A stretch of 64,000 nucleotides of DNA from contig OY986972.1 of the NCBI GenBank assembly GCA_963920575.1, positions 22,926,672-22,990,671 on the forward strand, in the 5' to 3' direction. The stretch comes from Narthecium ossifragum (taxonomy: Eukaryota; Streptophyta; Magnoliopsida; Dioscoreales; Nartheciaceae). The notes beneath the pieces are model-generated. The model was not told the origin of the DNA, did no database searches, and saw nothing but the letters and a program-made list of their open reading frames with translations. A program made the translations under genes and the position numbers. Shown here piece by piece: positions 45,300 through 57,666 of this stretch (within the stretch, counting starts at the first letter, position 1; each line of letters starts with the position of its first letter).

Positions 45300-46511
45300 T
45301 GACGGTTCTCCTAAATGGTGTTTGCTCACACCAAGAAAAGGGGCCACATTGGGCCTTTTGGGTTGTTGCTGGTAGAGAGAGAATGGGAAGTAGGAGATGC
45401 CAACAGCCAAGAAATGGGTCTAGAGAGACAGAAGAAGAGAGATTGGTGTGCAAATTGTGGACAGGAAGTGAACTTTTGAGAGAGAGAGAGAGAGAGAGAT
45501 CCAAGGAATGGCTATGGAGGAAGAAGAAGAGAAGGATTAGAGAGAGGGAGAGAGATCTGAGAGGGGGAGGGAGGGAGGGAAGAGAGGACTATTGAAAGAT
45601 TGAGTGAGGAATAAGGTTCAATGGGGAGAGAGCCCACCATGAGGGTGAAGAAAGCTAAGTCAGATCTTGGACAAATTGAGATGCAGGAACTCACATGATT
45701 TGGATGGAGAGAGAGTGTGTGTGTGTCTGATTTTTCTTGGGAGTGGAAAGTAATTTTTTTTTTTTTTTAACTATGGTGTTTTTCAAAATTTGGTGTAGTG
45801 TCAAAAAAATAAAATAAAAATTTGTTTTTATAAGAAAATCTTCTTTTAAGGTGGCATATGACTTTTTATTGGAAAGTTAATGGTAATTGTGTGTTTTAGA
45901 ATTTCTACTTATATGCTTGGTAATCAAACACGAAAAACATATTGGAGGACGACTCAAATTAGAGTTATAGTTAATAATCTCCCTTGGATTAGAACTCTTT
46001 ACATTCTAATTTTTTAACTACAATATATATGTATGATCATAATACATCGGCGACTCATCCAAAAGACAACCAAATACATGCATATACTCAAATACATGCA
46101 TCCTACGATCCCATGCATCACGCAATTAGAAATCAATATCTAAAGGGAATGACGATCGATGCTAACGATCTATTGGTAAGATTGAAAGGTAGAACTGAAT
46201 GTTTAACATTTCAGTCTCTAGATATTTTTAAAAAAAAATATCTCTATAATAAAAACAGAATGTATGAATATACTTAGAAAAGATGTAACAGAACTCAAAA
46301 CTTTTATTTAATCCACTGGAAAGAGGTTTACAGGAGAGGAAGGAATGTTACAAGAGAAGAGAGGGTGTGAATTCCAGAGTATCGAACTCAGAGGAGTTTT
46401 CCGTATATACATTAATTTTTTAATATATATTTATATGAATAATATATAATATATATATATTAAAATTTAAATTTATTGCATCATTATGTGAACATTATAT
46501 GAATAATATAT
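45300..46511. other. Promoter side of the TORTIFOLIA1-like gene and AT-rich spacer
   Basis: Dense GA tracts, including (GA)10 at 45479-45499 and GA/GGGA runs to about 45595, lie 180-300 bp upstream of the start codon and may be leader or GAGA-type promoter sequence. (TG)n and a poly-T run follow near 45715-45770. The remainder is AT-rich with no supported gene. Confidence 0.5.
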
Positions 46512-46867
46512 AGGCTAAATTTTCAATTAATACCCTGTAGTTTGACCGATATTTTTATGTGGTCCTTATATTTCAAAAAGTTGCAATACAGACCCTCAAC
46601 TTTCATTAGCTCACTTATGTAGTCCTCCAAGTCAGCTTCCGTCGAACGCCGTCAACGAGCTAACGGCAAACTAGCACACGTGGCCTATTTTTATCCACGT
46701 GGCCTATTTTTAACATATTTTATTAATTTTCTAGCGTTGTCAGCATTTTTAACATTTTTAACATATTTTATTCATTTTCTCCCTCTTCTCTCTCTCTCTC
46801 TTCTCCCTTTCTCTCTTCCGACCAGCTCGCCGTCGATGCCCAGCCCCGACGGTGACGGCGCCGTCGA

Positions 46868-47062
46868 TGCCCAGATCCCGTCCTCAACAGCGGCGATGCG
46901 GCTCTTGAGCTGGTGCTCTGGGCCGAACCGGAACAGGTGCTGGAGCTTCCAGGTGAACATGAATGGGTGCCGAAACCGGCAGACGATCAGCTCGATGGCC
47001 TCTTCGAAGGCGGCGGCGAACTCGTCGGCCTCCCTGTAAGGGGCATCATCGCCATGGAGGAG
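46868..47062 (-). pseudogene. Captured cytochrome P450-like fragment
   Basis: Minus-strand residues FAAAFEEAIELIVCRFRHPF, then TWKLQHLFRFGPEHQLKSRI and AAVEDGI, resemble the internal F-F' region of the CYP86 clan (CYP86/94/96 type: ...FxxAxxxxxxRFxxPxxxWKLxRxLxxGxE...). The heme-binding and I-helix motifs are absent. The match is by eye and the subfamily is uncertain. Confidence 0.45.
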
Positions 47063-47570
47063 GTCAGAAGGTCGGAGGTCGGATCGAACGGCGGGATCGA
47101 ACGGCGGCGAGCTGGGATGGAGGTGCGGATCCGCGCCGACCCGGGATGGAGCTCGGAGGATGGGATGGAGCTGGGATGGATCCGGGATCTTGGCCGCGAC
47201 CTCGCGTTGGATCCGACGGGATCGGATGGCATCGCGAAGAAGAGGAGGCGACGCGACGGGATTGGCCGATCGGCGACTGACGGCGAGTGCTCGGGATCGG
47301 GATCGACGAGCTCGGGACGACGAGATCGGGACATCAGGCTCGGGACCCCGAGCTCGGGATGGCGAGATCAGGACGGCGAGATCGGGACGGCGATGGCGAG
47401 ATCGGGTTGGCGATGGCGGGATGGAGCTGGGATGGATCCGCGGCGAGCTGGGATGGAGGTGGGTCGGCGAGATCGCCGCCAAACCCATCACCACCTCGTC
47501 CAATCTCTAGGACGTCGATGTCGGGACGACGACGGCGGGATGGATCCAAGGCGAGCTCAGATGGAGCTGG

Positions 47571-47880
47571 GATGGAGGTGGGACGGTGACATCGGGGACG
47601 GCGATGTCGGGGCTGGGCATCGACGGCGAGCTGGTCTCTAAGAGAAAGGGAGAAGAGGGATGGATCCGAGGCGAGCTCGGATGGAGGTGCGGATGGAGGT
47701 GGGACGGCGACATCGGGGACGGCGATGTCGGGGCTGGGCATCGACGGCGAGCTGGTCTCTAAGAGAAAGGGAGAAGAGAGAGAGAGAAAGGGAGAAGAGG
47801 GATGGATCCGAGGCGAGCTCGGATGGAGGTGCGGATGGAGGTGGGACGGCGACATCGACGGTGAGCTGGTCAGAAGAGAG
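47571..47880 (+). repeat. GC-rich minisatellite inside MULE 2
   Basis: Long units start GATGGAGGTGGGACGG at 47571, 47693 and 47836, giving periods of 122 and 143 bp; the second is longer because of an extra AGAGAGAGAAAGGGAGAAG. Shared blocks include GGGCTGGGCATCGACGGCGA. To the left, 47290-47560 is built of shorter GATCGGGACGGCGA and GATGGAGCTGGGATGGA units. Confidence 0.8.
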
Positions 47881-48224
47881 AGAGAAGAGGGAGAAGATGA
47901 CGTGGCGGACCAAATATATTTAAAAATGGCCACGTGGATAAAAATGGTCACGTGTGCTAGTTTGTCGTTAGCTGATTGACGGCGTTCGACGGAAGCTGAC
48001 GTGGCGGACCACATAAGAGAGATTCTTAAATTTGAGGGTCTGTATTGCAACTTTTTGAAATATAAGGACCACATAAAAATATGGGTCAAACTATAGGGTA
48101 CTAATTGAAAATTTAGCATAATATATATATTATTGAGATTAAAATAATATAATGACTTTATTGAAATTAAAATAATGTTCACGTAATTTTAATGTTTACA
48201 TAACTTTATTGAATATATTTTAAT

Positions 48225-48420
48225 ATGTTCACGCGGTGTATAAAAAATGCACCGCATATGGGTGCATCGCGTGAAACGACCATTTTGGTCGTTTCATACG
48301 ATGGACCATTTTAGCCTCAAAACGTATCATACGGTGCATGCATCAGCTGATACATGGGTCAACCAAACAGGAGATCGTAGGATCAGGGTGCATCGCTCGT
48401 GTGATGCACCCTGATTCAAT
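48225..48420. repeat. Palindrome-rich GATGCACC repeat, fragment
   Basis: Contains GGGTGCATCGCTCG and GTGATGCACCCTGA, GAAACGACCATTTTGGTCGTTTC (an inverted repeat) and GGTGCATGCATC. Similar blocks recur at 49860-50720, so these are two members of one repeat family. Confidence 0.5.
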
Positions 48421-48426
48421 GAACCA

Positions 48427-48780
48427 AATAGATCAAGGCTGTACGAGATTGCAGGGTTGAGACTTGAGAGAAGAAAGAAGGTTGCATAGGAAGAGTAGAG
48501 AGAGAAAGAAGAGACATGAGAGAGAAAGGAGAAAGAGGAGAGAGGAAAGAGGGATTCAGATGAGAGAAGGCTTTGGTGATAGATCAACCAAGCATTCATG
48601 TACTTTGCTGTGCTTTCGCCATGGATGTAGGAGAATCTGTCTATGAGCCATGTAAATTTCTATATTTCCTACTTTTCTATTTGTTTTTTATTATTTTGCA
48701 TCTTTTGATTTGGTTTTCTACGCTTGTATGTTCGTGTATCGATTTAGGTCTCTAAACATCAATCAAGGATCAAGGACCCA
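48427..48780. other. Low-complexity GA block and T-rich flank
   Basis: 48465-48570 is almost pure purine (AGAGAGAAAGAAGAGA and variants). Short frames here are composition artefacts. No gene supported. Confidence 0.5.
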
Positions 48781-48921
48781 ACCGTTCCGCGCCAACAAAG
48801 ACACTTTGGAGAAGCTTTCATCTTGTTTACCTCCATTTGTCTATTTAATTTTGCTACTACAATATGCTGGCTGTATATTTCTTTAGTTTTTCTTGTCTAC
48901 TGATATCCTGATTAGGATTTC

Positions 48922-49175
48922 GTAGAATTTCTACTTCACTGGTTCCCAATAGAAGTATGAAACACACCAAAAAAAAAAAAAAACACTCGGTTTCTAGAAA
49001 ATTTCACCTTTTATTTATCCTTTACAATATGTCTAAGGAGAGTAGAATTTCTACTTGACTGGTTCACAATGGAAGCATGAAACATAAAACAAAAACAAAA
49101 AAACAAAAGACTCAGTTTCTAGAAGATTTCACCCTGTATTTATCTTTTACAATTGAAATACTCCTCAGGGGAGTA
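48922..49175 (+). repeat. Tandem duplication, 2 x 120 bp
   Basis: GTAGAATTTCTACTT begins copies at 48922 and 49042. Both continue through an A-rich run and TCTAGAAGATTTCACC-like sequence to TTTATCNTTTACAAT. Confidence 0.75.
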
Positions 49176-49844
49176 GATATGTTGTTGTTGATCGTCTCAC
49201 AAGAGACTCGAATTGGTCTTTATATGCAAATACTCTATTTAGAAGCCTTAAGAGTGGGAATTAATTACTAAACGACTTAAAATAAACATATTTTTGGATG
49301 TTGATTTAAATTGAGACGATATAAGTGAAAAAATAATAATCTTATCACGTTAACATGTGAGAGAAAAACAAGTGCTACAGTGGAGACCGGTGGGAAGTAT
49401 TGTTAATTTTCGTGGGTCTTTCATGCCTATGAGACCTCTTTAAATGGAGCGATAGATTTTATTTGTTTTTTTACAGTAATAAAGATTTGAATAGATGTTA
49501 CTCTTGCAGGAGTGAGAATTGCATCCTCACATAGTTTATCTTTCAAATATTAATATAAAAAATAAATGTCAAGCAGCTGATAGTGTAAGAATATAAAACT
49601 ACCCTGACACAAATCTAAATAGATATCTCAAATTTAAATCGGAGACCCGTTTAACAATTGCCATGATTTTCAATAGAAATTCTAAATTATAAGGTTAATA
49701 TTATATTTTTATCTTCAGAAGGTCTCTCAAATTTCATATTTCGTCTTGCAACCCTGGGGATCAATTTCATTGCATGCCCTTAGATTTGTTTCATCCTAAA
49801 TAATTCCTACCGTTGTCATTTGTAGTACATAGGATAAGGTTCAT
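49176..49844. other. AT-rich spacer
   Basis: No coding frame, RNA gene or element end that I can support. Confidence 0.4.
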
Positions 49845-50733
49845 TGAGGCGTTTGATTGCGCGAATCACTGGTGCAGGTGCATCATGGGATGCATGCATC
49901 GACCATCTGATGCTGGTGTTTGGTTTATCTTTGGGATTATATGATGCAATATTATTTATATAATGTTCACATTAAAATAATATATATTATATTATATTAT
50001 ATATATTATTCGTATAATTTTCATATAATGATGCAATAAAGTTAAATTTTAACACACATATATATATATATATTAAAATTTTAATATATACTACATGATA
50101 TTTTAGTATTATATAGGATACATTAATATATATATCTCAATAATATATATTATTCATATAAAGTTCCATAATGATGCAATAAAGTTAAATTTTAATATAC
50201 ATATTAAAATATTATATTTTTTAATCTCAATAATATATATATATTATATATCTCAATAAATATATATTATTCATATAAAGTTCACATAATGATGCAATAA
50301 AGTTAAATTTTAATATATATATTAAAATATTATATTATTTTAATCTCAATGATATATATATATATTATTGATATAATGTTGTGAATATATATATTAAAAT
50401 TTTATTATATTATGTTTGGTTTGCCTTTGGGTCAGTGTTGGGTTTGCCGGTGAAAGCTCTCGCGATGGTGCATCGTATGAAACGACCATTTGATATAATG
50501 CTGTAAATATATATATTAAAATTTTTTTATGTTATATTTGGTTTACCTTTTGCCCGTTTCATATGATGCATGAAATCAGCTGAAAAATGCATCGTGTGAT
50601 GCATGCGTCGCGCGATGCGCCGTGCGAACCAAACGGTGGATCGGAGTATCAGGGTGCATCACGTGATGCACCCTGCGAACCAAATAGGGGATTGGTGTAT
50701 CATGGTCTTGATGCATGGAACCAAACATGCCCT
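49845..50733. repeat. AT-rich nested repeat region with GATGCATC palindromes
   Basis: The ends are weakly inverted (GGCGTTTGATT near 49849; AACCAAACATGCCC near 50720). Both flanks carry GATGCATGCATC/GGTGCATCACGTGATGCACC palindromes, and 50030-50400 is an array with ATGATGCAATAAAGTTAAATT at about 50028, 50170 and 50287. It looks like a non-autonomous DNA element with internal AT-rich expansion; the class is not certain. Confidence 0.45.
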
Positions 50734-51201
50734 AAAGTATTGTAAGTGAGTAATTATTAATGGAAATCAACCTTATAAGGAGCAAAAACGGTTACAACCG
50801 TTTACCTCATATTAGTTTATTTACATGTATATTTTTTTAAGTTAACTTTGTATATTTTTATCATCTTCCCTAGATTAGTTTTAAATATACATCCTTATAA
50901 TCATAAGCCATGAGATTAGTTTTAAATATACATACTTATCTACCTTATAAGATCCAAGGTAGTTACTTTATGATGAGTCATAAACTTATACACACATGGC
51001 ATACACGTGGCATAAAATTATAATTAAGTAAACAAAAAAAAGGATAGTGGTTGATATGGCGTAAGTTATAATAGAGATAGTGGGGGCGGATAGTTAGCCG
51101 TGCCAGGTGGCACGTGCCCACCACCTAGTATCTTATATATCGTCAACGATAGATGATAAAGCATTTTACTAAATTTGGTGTCGTGCAAAAACAAATTAGA
51201 T
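50734..51201. other. AT-rich spacer
   Basis: No gene supported. ATTAGTTTTAAATATACAT repeats at about 50874 and 50914. Confidence 0.4.
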
Positions 51202-51204
51202 TTA

Positions 51205-51351
51205 AGGTCCGTTTGGATTAATGATATGCATAAAGCACATTTATCTATTTAAACATATTATTCATAATCTTATATAACCGTCTTTAATGTTTGCATAACT
51301 TTTACCTTATTGATTATGCAAACTTATCATATAGTCAATCTAAACGGACCG
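51205..51351. mobile_element. MITE, PIF/Harbinger-like, 147 bp
   Basis: The terminal inverted repeats GGTCCGTTTGGATT and AATCTAAACGGACC (one mismatch) close a 147-bp AT-rich element flanked by TTA at 51202-51204 and 51352-51354. The 3-bp TTA duplication and short length fit Tourist-type MITEs. Confidence 0.8.
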
Positions 51352-51413
51352 TTAATGTCTGCTAATATTAAAAAAAAATTATTCTCATCTTACCTTATTT
51401 TTTTCATCACACT

Positions 51414-51567
51414 TAAGATTCGTTTGATTGAGAATATAATAAGTTTATATAATGTATAAAGTAAAAATTATACAAGCATTAAAAATAGTTATGTAAAAAT
51501 ATAAATTAAATATTTAAATACATAAATAAAATTTATGTATATTTATCCTCGATCCAAACGGGTCTTT
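51414..51567. mobile_element. Degenerate MITE of similar type
   Basis: The ends AGATTCGTTTGATTGAG and CGATCCAAACGGGTCT are inverted and resemble those of the element at 51205. The interior is AT-rich; the target duplication is not clear. Confidence 0.5.
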
Positions 51568-51893
51568 GAGCTCGAATGATAATACGGAGATAAGTGAGAT
51601 AAGTGGATACAGGGCCGAGATATAATATTCAAACAATTTAGGGTGAAAGGTGAAATTTAAGATTTCGAAGACAAGAACTAGGATTAGCTTTCCTATTAAT
51701 AAGGAAATTAGATTGTTTCTCCCTTCAATTTTTTTTTTGCAACTGTAATAAATCTCTCCAAATATTACGGAATCTCAGATCCAAACTACCAAATATATGA
51801 GGATTCCCACACGGATCACTACTCCATAAATTATAAGCGAAAATTCCTCCCATTCAAAAGGCGCAAAGTATCCAGTTCGAAGCGAGGAGAACA
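51568..51893. promoter_or_regulatory. Upstream region of the galactose mutarotase gene
   Basis: Promoter and leader, AT-rich with a T9 run at 51730-51738. No clear core element that I would assert. The start codon at 51894 follows GAGGAGAACA. Confidence 0.3.
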
Positions 51894-54685
51894 ATGGCGG
51901 CGGATGGCAAGAAACCCGAGCTCTTCGAGCTCACCAATGGCACCATCACCGTCAAAGTCACCAACTTTGGCGCCACCATCACCTCTATCCTCGTCCCGGA
52001 TTCCAAAGGTTCGACGCATCATCTCCTTTCCTAATCCTTCATCTCTCTAATTCCGATCCCGATTGATAATTTTTTTTTTTTTGGATTTCTTGTCTTCGTG
52101 GGCTCGTTGGGATTCAGGCAATCTCGCGGATGTCGTCCTCGGTTTCGATTCCCTCGAGCCGTACTTGGTGAGCCATTGTAGTAATTTCTCGTAACTCTGA
52201 ACACCAATGTGATATCCAGTTATAGAACAGTAACCTTCAGGGTATAGTTCATGGGTTCTAAAATTTGGGTTGATTTCAATCGTAAAAGTGGCAAAGAACA
52301 TATGTTCTTTGTATTTCCGCTGAGAATCTAGTTACCCATTTGTAGAATTTGGTCTATTTGGGTATATGGATCCTGTTCGTTTCTCTCTTCTTCTTGTTGG
52401 TTTTGCAGTTTCTTTGGGGGAAACTTTTCTTTTCATTGGTTTGTTTAGATTGAGATAAGCATTTTTTGATATTGTCCGTTTAAGTCTGCTTGAAGCTTAT
52501 ATAAGAAATAGCCTAGAATTTGAGAAGATTTGATTTTGTTTGCTTATCTTGGGATTGTGCTCCTTGATCAGAATGGTTCAGCACCTTACTTTGGTTGCAT
52601 CGTCGGCCGGGTTGCAAACAGGATTAAGGAGGGGAAGTTTACTCTTAACGGAGTTCAATACTCCTTGCCCATCAATAATGGACCTAATAGTCTCCATGGT
52701 ATCAATATCTCGTTGCACCTGATAATGTTTTTTCCTTTTGGATTTGTGTGCTTGCAAACCCAGCTACTTGCTTATGGATTTCACTTCCTGTTTTTTTTTC
52801 TAGATCCACCTATGGGACATATTTGGTATCATTCTCACAGTTTTTGAGCATAATACATCATCTAGCTTTTGCCTATCATGTCTTCAATGAACCATATATT
52901 TCGCTACATTCCATTATTTATCTGCTAAGGAACCAAGGGGGGGAATCAAACAGGATGAATCTCTGTGTTTCCATTTTCCATCAGGCTCTCCTAAGAACTG
53001 AATTATATGTTCTAGATCTAACTCAAATTAGATATGCATTGATGAGTTCTTTGCCATGTTCTCGTGTTTTATGATATGTTTCCTTGTTCATGCTTCCTTA
53101 AAAGACTGCATGAGTTTGTAGTAGTGATGTGTTAAACCTTGGAGGTTTCACTCAAGCACCATTAATAACCATAGTTCCAACTTCCGATGCTCTAGTTATT
53201 CTACAGACAGAAGTTAGATGCTTTGTACTCTTCTGATCATAGTAAGGTTTGGCTGACTAAGCAATATAGCAAGGATGCTATTTGAAACATGCTCTGGTAG
53301 TAAGATTTTCGAAAATTTGTGAGTTTTGCGTTCCATTGTGGACTGTGAACACTTCTCTTGACTGATGGATGAAAAGTTTCCAAATGGCAAAAACTAGACA
53401 CCCTGTAGGAAGACTTTTCATCTGAGATTTCAAAGGAAGAAGTTACTTTTGGAGTTTTATATGCAGTTGATGAAACTACTACAGCAAGAATGCCTTCAAT
53501 AAGTAGGTTCTGAAGCTTTGTATACCATGTTGCTCTATTTTTCGCTCGAGTACTGAGAAGAATTGGTCTCATTGAATGATTCACTAGTCTGGATTGTTCT
53601 ATTGCGAACTTAAAAGGGTTTCTTGAACAGCACGATAATCTGTAGTATCATAAATGACACTGACCTCATTACATTTATAGGCCAATGCTGTTATAACTGT
53701 ACGCTTTTTTTTGAGTCTCCTATTTTGTTCTTCTAGTACTCAATGTGGGTAAGCACATTATGCTGCTTTTGATGGTACAAGCTTTATTGCTGCAATACTT
53801 GGACTATATCTTGCAGTTTTCCAGGATAACAATATTGTTTGTAGTATTTAATCTAAGTTATCATATTCAGGTGGGATTACAGGTTTTGACAAAGTTCTGT
53901 GGGAGGTCTCAGATAGCAATATGAATGGACAAATTCCATCAATCACTTTCAAATATCACAGCAAGGACGGGGAAGAAGGTAAACACCATTCTTTCTCTGG
54001 AAGGGTGAAAGATAACAGATGAAAACATGACACTATTTGGTTATTGTCCCATACAAAATCAGGTTACCCGGGGGATGTTAATGTTACTGCGACTTACTCT
54101 CTGCCTTCGAGCATGGCACTGAAACTTGAAATGGAAGCCATGCCCAAGAACAAGCCTACTCCCATAAACTTAGCCCAGCATACATATTGGAACCTGGCCG
54201 GTCACAACTCTGGCGATGTACTTGAGCATTCCGTTCGGATATGGGCATCCCACATAACACCTGTCAATGCGAATTCAATCCCTACTGGCGAAATAGTGCC
54301 TGTGACAGGTACACCATTTGACTTCATAACAGAAAACAAGATTGGCAGCAGAATAGATCAAGTTCCAGGAGGGTACGATCACAACTATGTTCTGGGCTGC
54401 GGCGAAGAGAGATCGAACCTGAAGCGTGCAGCTGAAGTGAAGGATCCGAAGACTTCGAGGGTGCTGAACATATGGACCGATGCACCTGGACTTCAATTCT
54501 ACACTGGAAACTATGTTGATGGCGTTGTAGGTAAAGGTGGAGTAATCTATGGTAAACATGCAGGACTGTGCTTAGAAACTCAGGGATTCCCCAATGCCAT
54601 CAATCAGCCTAACTTTCCCTCTGTGGTTGTTCAACCTGGCGAGAAGTACAAGCACACCATGTTGTTTGAGTTTTCAGCAGAATGA
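51894..54685 (+). CDS. Galactose mutarotase (aldose 1-epimerase)
   Basis: Five exons: 51894-52008, 52118-52167, 52572-52698, 53871-53978, 54063-54685. All GT-AG; the frame closes at 340 aa, the usual length. The enzyme interconverts alpha- and beta-anomers of galactose and glucose, feeding the Leloir pathway. Landmarks are [45 protein letters not shown] with His97, [13 protein letters not shown] with His173 (catalytic acid) and [10 protein letters not shown] with Glu305 (catalytic base). No signal peptide is visible, so it is probably cytosolic. All key residues are present. Introns 2 and 3 are the longest (404 and 1172 bp). Confidence 0.95.
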
Positions 54686-55734
54686 AATCTCTGTTTTCAT
54701 CATAATATTTGCTTTGGAATTTTCTTCTTAGCTCCAATTTATTGATCTTAATTTGTTCCGAGAGAATTTGTCGTATGTGTGCCTAAATCTGGTAGAGAGT
54801 CCATTTCATACTGGTATTAGTCAATTTTTAGCGAACCATCTACCTGAATCAATACATTTGAAATTTAATGGTGACTGAAGCTGATATTAAATTAAAAGAG
54901 TGAGATGATGCAAACAAGTCTGAAGCGTAAAAAACCATTAGTCTTTGAAAGTTATTCGTATGAGTGGATGCACGGGATCTTATATATATAATAGAAATAA
55001 ATAATAAAATATAAGTTATATGATTAAAAAATATATTTTATTTGATGGGATAAAAAGCTGGGTTCGAAATAAATGATGGCCCCATCTTTTTCCTTAGTAA
55101 ACTAGGTATAAACATTAAGGATCATGGATTTGAATGGTCATATGATCATGGATTTCATTTGAATGGTTAACGTGATGCAGAACAGAGATCATGGATTTGA
55201 ATGGTCATATGTCTTGAACAAAGGTCACTTGTTCTTCAGCGATCCGTCAGGGTCAGGTTGATCCCTTATCTTCTTCAGGAACTCACGTGACAATCACATC
55301 AAGGATTTTTCAGACATGAAAACATCTGAGAATGGGCAAAGGATAAGATAAACGCTTTTCAGAGGCCTTTTACAGCCTGAGACAAGTGACCAAAGCAAGG
55401 TGCCTGTCTTCCTTGGGACCTCTTTGTTCCTCCACTTATAATCTTTCATTTCCACCGTTGCATGTCGATCAAACGGTCAGATTAATCGTACCGGAATACA
55501 AACCATAACTTAAGGCTTCGAATTGGTTTGGTGGGAGGACGCAACCTTCTCCGGTTCAGAAATGAACCGGACCGGACGCGACCCGGTTCGACAGTAAATG
55601 GTCACGGACGGTGTTCGAGGTGCCGTTGACGAGTAGCAGCACTCCAGAATACTGAAGCTTCGAATATAATGTTCCTGCGGATCACTCATCGCTTGTTATA
55701 ACCCAACAATACAACGAAATAAATGTTATGATAA
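54686..55734. other. Intergenic region after the galactose mutarotase gene
   Basis: Contains the mutarotase 3' UTR. ATCATGGATTTGAATGGTCATATG occurs in two close copies (near 55123 and 55188). No gene supported. Confidence 0.45.
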
Positions 55735-57171
55735 GTGACACGTGGTTTGTACTTACTGTAGGAGCATGTTAGTAGAATTGTTTCTACGGAGCATTGATGC
55801 TCCCTGGTTCATAAATACGAGAAGGTACTGGAATGCGACGCCACTAGCACTGTCCTTTTATAGCTTAAAAATCTCTGTTTCTGGTGAGGGTTTTTCTTTT
55901 TTCGCATTGTTGTTCGATTATTTCGGATTGCTTCTGCTCGAGAGCTCCAATCTCAGACGAGATCGATAATCTTAGGTGCGCTTTCTCCTCTACATTTCTT
56001 GGTTTTTTATTGTTTTTGAATAAATTTCTTGGATTTTTCAAACTGGATTTGTTTTGGATGATTCGAGGTCGGAGATTGGATGGGTTTCTCATTGTGGATG
56101 CGAAGTGTCAGAAAAGAGAGATTTTTATTCAATCTATTTTGTATCATTGGTGTGTTCGTGGGTTAATCCATTGATGATGTTTAGTCTTGATTTCTAGGCA
56201 TTGACTACTAGTAGTTTGCCATCAAAGATGTGATGGTTACCTTGGCTTTTCCTTTTGTTTGGAACTTGGTTGGTGTCTCTTGTTTTATTTACCCTTGTAT
56301 GGATCTACTATTCATGCTTTTTATTGGTGGATTGTTTTTGGAGTTTGCAAATATGGATGCTTGTTGACATTGGGGTTTTTGTAGATGATTCGAGAGAAAT
56401 AATAGGCCAGATTCTTAATGATAGAGTTGTCTGTTGATTTTCTAGTTATTGAGAAGCGCGAAGGGGTTTCAAGAGTTTATCCTAGATATCATATTGCAAC
56501 CTATAGAAGGTTAGTGGTCCTCCTCCAAGTTCTTTTTGGATGATTAAATGCTCGAGTTCTTGAGTTCTTTCGGTGTTACCCTTTTTTGCTTTTGGCAAAT
56601 GGCACTTGTGATTGCCCTTGACATTTGACACTGTCTAAGTGTCTATAATAGCAACAAAATCACACTCTCGTTAATGTTTTGATTCACAAAATTGAATTGG
56701 TTGGAAAACTGCTGTGGGAGATTATACACATTTTATGGAGTTTATATTACAATATTTTTTCTCCAGGATGATTGTTGTTGGTTGCCGGAATCATGTTCTT
56801 CATTTCAACAGGGCTTAAGCTCTTATTAATCATCTTTCACTGATTTGGAATCGCCAACTCTTTGACCTACATAAGTTGTTCTCATTTAAGGTTCAAGATA
56901 TTTATTTCTGACCAATTCTTTTGTAGTCAATTTCCTCATACTGCATTCCCTCTACCTTCCAAATTCTACTTGTGCTTTTGCATTATGTTGGAAATTTGTC
57001 GCTAATCACATATCAAGAATCCTTTTCAAGCTCTTCCAATTAATGAATTTTTCTTGCACTCAATCAGGATTTTTTCAGCCTACTTGTTGAAGTTACAACT
57101 AGGTTCTGATTTGTAGTGCATGTGGAGTGTGAACATTAGTTGAATCTCCTTCCATACGCAACACAATCACA
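55735..57171 (+). promoter_or_regulatory. Putative promoter and 5' UTR intron of the 57172 gene
   Basis: CATAAATACG at 55809 could be a TATA element. A donor-like TTAG|GTGCGC at 55975/55976 and an acceptor near 57116 (TTTGTAG) would give a leader intron of about 1.1 kb, T-rich throughout as plant introns are. No convincing coding sequence lies in between. This is inference from composition and signals only. Confidence 0.35.
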
Positions 57172-57666
57172 ATGGCTCAGAAGCCTGCTGACAACAATGG
57201 AGGTGGAGGTTCCATTAAGGTCGGAACCACGGGAACAATCGGCTCTCTTATGACAAGGGAATTAGAATCGACTAAAGTTTCAACAGAGGCATCTTCTTCC
57301 TGTCGAAAGAAACCTCAAACATCCCCAGTTTCAGTTCCCTGTGGTCATACACCTAAAAAGTCACAGCAAAGAAAGAATCCCGCTAACGAATCCAGTAGCA
57401 GGAGCATCAGCGGTAATGGCAAACACGAACACAAAAACCAGGGAATCAACCAGAAACCAAGGCACACTAGCTGTAAGAATGGACACCGAGTTCCTATGCT
57501 AGGCGTCGAGGACATTGCTATCGACAGAAGTCCAAAAGATGGTAAAGTAAATAGGAAGGGACACACTTACATAGTTGAAGTTGTAGATTTGAAATGCAGC
57601 AACAAACCTATGAGCAGTCATCTCAAGAAGCTCGGTTTCTCAAAGCTCTCCGAGACCTTTGCCTAG
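57172..57666 (+). CDS. Small basic plant protein of unknown function
   Basis: Single coding exon, 164 aa, start at 57172. The N-terminus has a Gly-rich run, then IKVGTTGTIGSLMTRELES (residues 15-33), a segment I associate with uncharacterised plant proteins. The middle is Ser/Lys/Asn-rich and probably disordered (KKPQTSPVS, KKSQQRKNP). The C-terminus is more ordered: GHTYIVEVVDLKC and SSHLKKLGFSKLSETFA. No signal peptide or membrane segment. I cannot assign a function. The ordered ends around a disordered middle and the regular codon use favour a real gene. Confidence 0.7.
   Translation: MAQKPADNNGGGGSIKVGTTGTIGSLMTRELESTKVSTEASSSCRKKPQTSPVSVPCGHTPKKSQQRKNPANESSSRSISGNGKHEHKNQGINQKPRHTSCKNGHRVPMLGVEDIAIDRSPKDGKVNRKGHTYIVEVVDLKCSNKPMSSHLKKLGFSKLSETFA

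Larger units (their letters stand above)
46512..48117. mobile_element. Second MULE-like element with captured sequence and minisatellites
   Basis: The terminal inverted repeats (about 46514-46835 and 47855-48117) start GCTAAATTTTCAATTA. They share long complementary blocks such as CTTCCGTCGAACGCCGTCAA and GCACACGTGNCC. The 9-mer ATAATATAT flanks both sides (46503-46511, 48118-48126), as a Mutator target duplication would, though the surroundings are AT-rich. No transposase is present. The GC-rich interior holds a P450-like fragment at the left and expanded short repeats at the right. Confidence 0.75.

Noticed and set aside
46913..47641. Long frames on both strands of the second MULE-like element
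   Set aside because: Long because the repeats lack stops in several frames; apart from the P450-like segment they are repetitive low-complexity peptides.
48464..48755. Frames in the GA-rich block
   Set aside because: Low-complexity Arg/Glu runs from (GA)n sequence.
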